Source: Mycobacterium sp. (GTDB lineage: Bacteria > Actinomycetota > Actinomycetes > Mycobacteriales > Mycobacteriaceae). From it: a stretch of 9,995 bases of DNA. The stretch covers positions 1 through 9,995 of the forward strand of contig JAHFVB010000133.1 in the NCBI GenBank assembly GCA_023264755.1, given 5' to 3'. Position numbers and translations under genes: made by a program. The notes under the pieces were generated by a model, which had not been told where the DNA came from, made no database searches, and saw only the letters and a list, made by a program, of their open reading frames with translations. This document shows, in pieces, positions 7,205 through 9,995 of the stretch; positions within the stretch are counted from its first letter, which is position 1; each line of letters begins with the position of its first letter.

Positions 7205-7740
7205 CGTTGGCTCAGCGGACGCACCATCACGTAGTCGTGTTCGATGGCGTCGCCCAGCTGGAAGGTCTTGGTGCCACCGACCTCGAACCCGTGTTTGGCA
7301 TAGAAGCGTTGGGCCCGTTGGTTCTTCTGGTTCACGCCCAGCCATACGCACGCGGCGTTGCCGTCGATGGCTAGGTCGAGCGTCGCGGTCATCAGGGCAG
7401 CGGAGACCCCGGCGCCGTGCGCGTCGGGCAGCACGTACATCTTGGACAGTTCGACGGCGGGTCGAAGTGGGACGGCGCGTTGCACGTCGGCGTCGGCGAT
7501 GTCGCCACCAATCAACATGGCGTAGCCCAGTATTCGGCCGTGCTCGTGGGCGCACAGCACCGACCGTGCCGGGTCGGCGAGGTAGTCGGCAAACCGCGCC
7601 CGCGACAGGTGGGTGGCGACGAAGGCGGCCACGTCCTCGGGCTGGGCAGTCGGTGGGCAGGCCAGTGGGAAGGTCCGCGCTGCGATGGCGGCGACTTCGT
7701 CGAGCTCGGACTCAGTGGCCTCGGTGACGAAGAGGGACAC
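7201..7740 (-). CDS. GNAT-family N-acetyltransferase
   Basis: A 179-residue GNAT protein, apparently the homologue of M. tuberculosis Rv2669. GNAT enzymes transfer acetyl from acetyl-CoA to an amine. Motif A runs 'LSKMYVLPDAHGAGVSAALM' (98-117), in which 'HGAG' stands for the pyrophosphate-binding loop. Motif B is 'VWLGVNQKNQRAQRFYAKHG' (132-151), with the usual N and FY residues. The substrate (small molecule, drug or protein N-terminus) cannot be read from the sequence. The start is a GTG at 7740, 6 bases after the stop of the secreted-protein gene, without a Shine-Dalgarno site, so it is probably translated by coupling as the last gene of the run. An alternative internal start would shorten the N-terminus without touching the acetyl-CoA site. 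Confidence 0.88.
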   Translation of the reverse strand: MSLFVTEATESELDEVAAIAARTFPLACPPTAQPEDVAAFVATHLSRARFADYLADPARSVLCAHEHGRILGYAMLIGGDIADADVQRAVPLRPAVELSKMYVLPDAHGAGVSAALMTATLDLAIDGNAACVWLGVNQKNQRAQRFYAKHGFEVGGTKTFQLGDAIEHDYVMVRPLSQR

Positions 7741-7746
7741 GGGGGA

Positions 7747-8271
7747 TCAGGGTAGCGGCGCCCCGGGCTGCCAGATGTTCCACTGCGCCAGGTGGGTTCC
7801 CGTCTGCGGATTGAGCAGCACGACGTTGGTCACCAGAGCTCGGTAGACCTGCCAGTACACGGCGCCGTCGACCGTCGCGCCGGCCGGCGCATTCAGCAGT
7901 TTGTATTGCAGCGCATCGGGGGCATCGGTGTTCTTCGGCCCGTAGGCGTCGGCATACGGCGTGACGCCGTTGAAGGCGAATGCGGTCGCGGTGGCGTACG
8001 GGTTGGGTGCGGCGATTACGTGCACCGTGATGTTGGCCTTCCAGGGGCCACCCTCGTTGACCCAGCGTGGGGAACCGTTGGGCGTGTACCCCGGTGGGGG
8101 GTCGGTCGGCACCACGTCGTGCACCGTCACGTCGGCGACGATGCCCTTGAACGTGACGCGCAGGGTGTCACCCAGATTCCCGATGGGGGTGCCCTCGGCC
8201 ACTGCGGATGGTGCGGTCAGGAATCCGGCGACGAGCACCGTTGCCGCGACAATGGACGTGAACCAACGCAT
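7747..8271 (-). CDS. Small secreted protein, MPT63/DUF1942-like (Rv2668 homologue)
   Basis: A 174-residue exported protein whose length agrees with M. tuberculosis Rv2668 as I recall it (173 residues, 'exported alanine and valine rich'). The N-terminus is a Sec signal peptide: 'MRW', a hydrophobic stretch, then cleavage after 'APSAVA', leaving about 150 mature residues. The remainder alternates short beta-prone stretches ('TLRVTFKGIVADVTV', 'WKANITVHVIA') and ends with 'TGTHLAQWNIWQPG'. This resembles the immunoglobulin-like MPT63 (DUF1942) antigens of mycobacteria, which end in a similar 'LLIWEP'. That link is my own reading and rests on pattern, not alignment. No cysteine is present in the mature part. 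The ATG at 8271 was chosen over an in-frame ATG at 8304 because AAGGAG and the signal peptide both point to it. Confidence 0.85.
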   Translation of the reverse strand: MRWFTSIVAATVLVAGFLTAPSAVAEGTPIGNLGDTLRVTFKGIVADVTVHDVVPTDPPPGYTPNGSPRWVNEGGPWKANITVHVIAAPNPYATATAFAFNGVTPYADAYGPKNTDAPDALQYKLLNAPAGATVDGAVYWQVYRALVTNVVLLNPQTGTHLAQWNIWQPGAPLP

Positions 8272-8276
8272 CGAGT

Positions 8277-8283
8277 CTCCTTT
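8277..8283 (-). promoter_or_regulatory. Ribosome binding site deciding the start of the secreted-protein gene
   Basis: The minus strand reads AAAGGAG followed by 5 bases and then the ATG at 8271. It is one of the strongest Shine-Dalgarno matches in the window and fixes the start just before the signal peptide, ruling out the longer form from 8304. Confidence 0.7.
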
Positions 8284-8334
8284 GCTGCCCTCGCATGATG
8301 TCACACGCGGCGGACGGGGAGTCGAGCTTCGCGG

Positions 8335-8748
8335 TTAGATGCCGAATCCGCCGACCTTGTCGATGCGGATGCGCGTCAGCAGCCCTGCTGGGGAGTTCGG
8401 GGGAGGGAAGTGTTCGCTCGAGCCGAGCATGACTTCGGCCAGTTCGGTCAGCAACTCCGGTGCCCCACCTTCGACGATGCGGGCGGTACCGGTGATGGAC
8501 AGGTACGGCGTCTGCTGGCCGGGGTGGTTCTTGGACACGATGGTGACGGCGACGCGCGGATCGCGGCGGATGTTGCGGGTCTTCTGGTATTCGGCCAGGT
8601 GAGCACTGACGAGTTCGTCGCCGTCGGGGGTCGACTGCAGCGCCACCCAGACCAGGGAGACCTGCGGACTGCCGTCGGCGTTGAGGGTGACCAGGGTCGC
8701 GTCGGCACCGGAGCCGATCATCGCGCGTGCGGCGTCGTCGAGTTTCAT
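8335..8748 (-). CDS. PPOX-class F420/FMN-binding split beta-barrel protein
   Basis: A 137-residue protein of the pyridoxamine-phosphate-oxidase-like split-barrel fold, of the Rv1155-like group that mycobacteria use as F420-dependent or flavin/haem-binding reductases. The pattern is 'ATLVTLNADGSPQVSLVWVA' (17-36), then 'EYQKTRNIRRDPRVAVTIV' (53-71, basic residues expected to contact cofactor phosphate), then 'YLSITGTARIVE' (82-93). Whether it uses F420 or FMN, and on what substrate, cannot be decided by eye. The start is ATG 8748: an in-frame TAA lies three codons upstream, so no longer form is possible. From memory no such gene separates Rv2667 from Rv2668 in M. tuberculosis. The clpC2 stop is 39 bases upstream, so read-through from clpC2 is plausible. 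Confidence 0.88.
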   Translation of the reverse strand: MKLDDAARAMIGSGADATLVTLNADGSPQVSLVWVALQSTPDGDELVSAHLAEYQKTRNIRRDPRVAVTIVSKNHPGQQTPYLSITGTARIVEGGAPELLTELAEVMLGSSEHFPPPNSPAGLLTRIRIDKVGGFGI

Positions 8749-8750
8749 GA

Positions 8751-8759
8751 CTCCTTATA
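8751..8759 (-). promoter_or_regulatory. Overlapping ribosome site / -10-like hexamer before the PPOX gene
   Basis: The minus strand reads TATAAGGAG, then TC, then ATG. AAGGAG (8751-8756) is a perfect Shine-Dalgarno core but only 2 bases from the ATG, closer than usual. TATAAG (8754-8759) resembles a -10 hexamer 5 bases before the ATG, which could give a leaderless message. Which reading is used is undecided. Confidence 0.4.
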
Positions 8760-8787
8760 CCGCGTGGGTGGGTGTTTCATTCCCCCG

Positions 8788-9501
8788 TCACTGCCCGGTT
8801 ATCGACCGGAGCAGCGTGGCGACGTCGGCCTCGGTTCGTTGCTTGTCGACGCCCAGGGTGTGCAACGGGCCTTCGCCGGCTTCGGCCTCGAGCAGGGCCA
8901 GCAGGATGTGTTCGGTGCCGATGTAATTGTGTCCCAAGCGAAGTGCTTCACGGAACGTGAGTTCGAGCACCTTGCGGGCCGCTCCGCTGAAGGGGATCAG
9001 GGCGGGTACTTCGGCGGCCGGTGCCGGCATGGTGGACGCGGCGGCGACCGCGTCGGCGGTGACACCCTGGCGTTCGAGTAGTCGTACGGCCAGGGAGTCG
9101 GGGTCGGTGAACAGCGCGAGCAGCAAGTGTGCGGGTTGGATTTCGTCGTTGCCCGTCTGGCGGGCGCTGTTCTGCGCTTCGACGATCACGTTGCGCGCGC
9201 GTGGGGTGAATCGGGCGAACCCGTCGTTGGGGTCGATCGGGTCGGCCTGGGCCCTGGGCACGAAGCGCTTTTGCGCCGCTTGCTTGCTGACCCCCATGCA
9301 TTGGCCGATCTCCGTCCAGGACGCGCCGGAGCGCCGGGCCTGGTCGACGAAGTGGCCGATGAGGTGGTCGGCAACCTCGCCGAGCGCCTCCGCGGCGAGC
9401 ATCGCGTCGGTGAGCTGGTCGAGGGGCTGGTCGTGGACGTTCTTGATGGCGGTGATGAGGTCGTCCAGGCGGACGGGATGGGTGAGCTTCGCGGAGGTCA
9501 T
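8788..9501 (-). CDS. clpC2: ClpC2: Clp N-domain repeat protein with helix-turn-helix, no ATPase
   Basis: A 237-residue homologue of M. tuberculosis Rv2667 (ClpC2). Residues about 1-85 hold a helix-turn-helix region; its recognisable core is 'SWTEIGQCMGVSKQAAQKRF' (61-80). Two Clp N-domain repeats follow: 95-150, opening 'FARFTPRARNVIVEAQ', and 170-220, opening 'PFSGAARKVLELTFREAL' and including 'GHNYIGTEHILLALL'. These repeats copy the N-terminal domain of ClpC1, but no Walker motif or AAA module follows, so it cannot unfold substrates. Published work, as I recall it, shows ClpC2 soaking up ClpC1-targeting antibiotics such as cyclomarin. The residues that contact cyclomarin in ClpC1 (F2, R10, F80, E89, from memory) correspond to F95, R103, F171 and E180, all kept. 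The ATG at 9501 has no Shine-Dalgarno site, fitting the predicted leaderless start. Confidence 0.94.
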   Translation of the reverse strand: MTSAKLTHPVRLDDLITAIKNVHDQPLDQLTDAMLAAEALGEVADHLIGHFVDQARRSGASWTEIGQCMGVSKQAAQKRFVPRAQADPIDPNDGFARFTPRARNVIVEAQNSARQTGNDEIQPAHLLLALFTDPDSLAVRLLERQGVTADAVAAASTMPAPAAEVPALIPFSGAARKVLELTFREALRLGHNYIGTEHILLALLEAEAGEGPLHTLGVDKQRTEADVATLLRSITGQ

Positions 9502-9503
9502 GT

Positions 9504-9520
9504 GTCAACTCTAGGTTGAC
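9504..9520. repeat. Proximal operator-like inverted repeat at clpC2
   Basis: GTCAAC-TCTAG-GTTGAC is a perfect 6-base inverted repeat with a 5-base spacer, extended by a partly matching TG/CA flank. It covers the predicted -10 (9508-9513). The probable ligand is the ClpC2 helix-turn-helix dimer, by analogy with self-regulating proteins; the sequence alone does not prove it. Confidence 0.7.
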
Positions 9521-9536
9521 GCATGTGGAGCGTCAA
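9508..9536 (-). promoter_or_regulatory. clpC2 promoter, predicted leaderless
   Basis: On the minus strand TTGACG (9531-9536) is a near-consensus -35. Exactly 17 bases later TAGAGT (9508-9513) matches the TANNNT -10. Six bases then separate the -10 from the ATG at 9501, so transcription should begin at the A of the start codon. Both hexamers lie inside inverted repeats, so a protein bound there would block polymerase. Confidence 0.72.
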
Positions 9537-9549
9537 CCGGATGTTGACG
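9531..9549. repeat. Distal operator-like inverted repeat at clpC2
   Basis: CGTCAAC-CGGAT-GTTGACG has 7-base arms and a 5-base spacer. It repeats the arm sequence and spacer length of the proximal site with a different spacer sequence, as expected of a second binding site for the same dimer. The centres are 28 bases apart. One arm contains the predicted -35 (9531-9536). Confidence 0.7.
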
Positions 9550-9567
9550 GTGCGTGTGCCGGGCTGC

Positions 9568-9995
9568 TCACCCGCGGGGGTAGCCGCGGCGCACCGTCCG
9601 ATCGAGGATGCCGAGCGTCGCGCGCAGTGCGCCCTCGGAGATGACGGGGAAGATGCCGGCCTCGCGCCAGTGCTGGTCGATGTCGGACCAGTCGTAGAAC
9701 GACGTGACCACGGTGGTGTCGCCGTCGGGGTCCAGCCGGTAGCCGAACACGTGCCCGAGCTGCGGCTTGAGCTGCCCCAGAATGGTCCAGGAGATGAGTC
9801 GGTCCTGTTCGAAGTCGCGGACGAGGACGGTGACGTCGTACTTTCCGAGCGGGAAGTCGTTGAGCGCCTCGCGGTCCATGTGCACGACGAAACTGTCGCC
9901 GGCGGCCGCGACCGGTGCCCCGTCGGCGTCCTGCAGCATCCCCGACGCGTCGATGGCGACGTGCCCCTGCGGATCGCACAGCACCGCGAAGACGT
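9568..9995 (-). CDS. SRPBCC-family (polyketide cyclase/START-like) protein, 5' end outside window
   Basis: The frame is open to the edge of the window, so the N-terminus is missing; about 141 residues are visible. 'VFAVLCDPQGHVAIDASGML' near the visible start is the typical opening helix-turn of SRPBCC proteins, and 'TTVVTSFYDWSDID' with the flanking strands fits the hydrophobic-ligand-binding helix-grip fold. The C-terminal helix region 'GALRATLGILDRTVRRG' also fits. No catalytic role can be read; such proteins bind lipids, polyketides or aromatic ligands, or modify them. The GTG at 9984 is internal, because conserved family residues lie before it. The stop (9568-9570) is 66 bases from the clpC2 ATG, with the clpC2 promoter and operators between, so clpC2 has its own transcription start. 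Confidence 0.82.
   Translation of the reverse strand, partial: VFAVLCDPQGHVAIDASGMLQDADGAPVAAAGDSFVVHMDREALNDFPLGKYDVTVLVRDFEQDRLISWTILGQLKPQLGHVFGYRLDPDGDTTVVTSFYDWSDIDQHWREAGIFPVISEGALRATLGILDRTVRRGYPRG

Noticed and set aside
8272..8304. Longer start for the secreted-protein gene
   Set aside because: It would put eleven polar residues before the signal peptide and ignore the strong AAAGGAG site placed for the ATG at 8271.
8410..9514. Plus-strand open frames opposite the PPOX gene and clpC2
   Set aside because: They are Gly/Arg/Val-rich shadows; the minus strand carries clear Clp N-domain and split-barrel motifs.
9504..9549. Paired inverted repeats as a terminator of the SRPBCC gene or as transposon ends
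   Set aside because: Arms are short, not GC-rich and lack a T-run. There is no target duplication or transposase nearby, and the fit to a promoter with operators is far better.

Overview
The window is high-GC actinobacterial DNA from a mycobacterium. The arabinan transferase AftC, the coproporphyrin-type haem genes and the ATPase-less ClpC2 point there. Gene order closely follows, from memory, the Mycobacterium tuberculosis Rv2677c-Rv2667 block. It does not match M. tuberculosis exactly, so a non-tuberculous species (Mycolicibacterium-like) is most likely. Nearly all bases are coding; the longest gap between genes is about 66 bases. I see no tRNA, rRNA, CRISPR array, insertion sequence or prophage gene.

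Layout. (1) Bases 1-1140, plus strand: the 3' end of hemY (coproporphyrinogen oxidase) and complete hemQ (coproheme decarboxylase), 4 bases apart; these are the oxidation and final decarboxylation steps of the coproporphyrin-dependent haem route. (2) Bases 1147-5279, minus strand: a four-gene operon read right to left, with a RibD-C/DHFR-like reductase, a lipoprotein of the S33 hydrolase type, aftC and msrB. Gaps are 37, 20 and -4 bases. It mixes cell-envelope synthesis, an exported hydrolase-fold protein and redox repair. (3) Bases 5315-7204, plus strand: an AFG1/ZapE-type P-loop ATPase with a probable leaderless start, then an FkbM-type methyltransferase with its own promoter and Shine-Dalgarno site. 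(4) Bases 7201-9995, minus strand, read right to left: an SRPBCC protein (5' end outside the window), clpC2, a PPOX/F420-type flavin-fold protein, a small secreted MPT63-like protein and a GNAT acetyltransferase.

The two most informative points are as follows. First, the 66-base gap upstream of clpC2 holds two copies of GTCAAC-N5-GTTGAC. One covers the -35 and the other covers the -10 of a promoter whose predicted transcription start is the A of the ATG. ClpC2 carries an N-terminal helix-turn-helix, so this looks like a compact autorepression switch. Second, the S33-type lipoprotein keeps the Asp and His expected of the triad, but its nucleophile elbow reads G-I-G-N-G, with glycine where serine should be. 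It may therefore be a non-catalytic member of the family. The FkbM and PPOX genes also appear to be additions relative to the M. tuberculosis order. I found no convincing wholly new multi-gene system.
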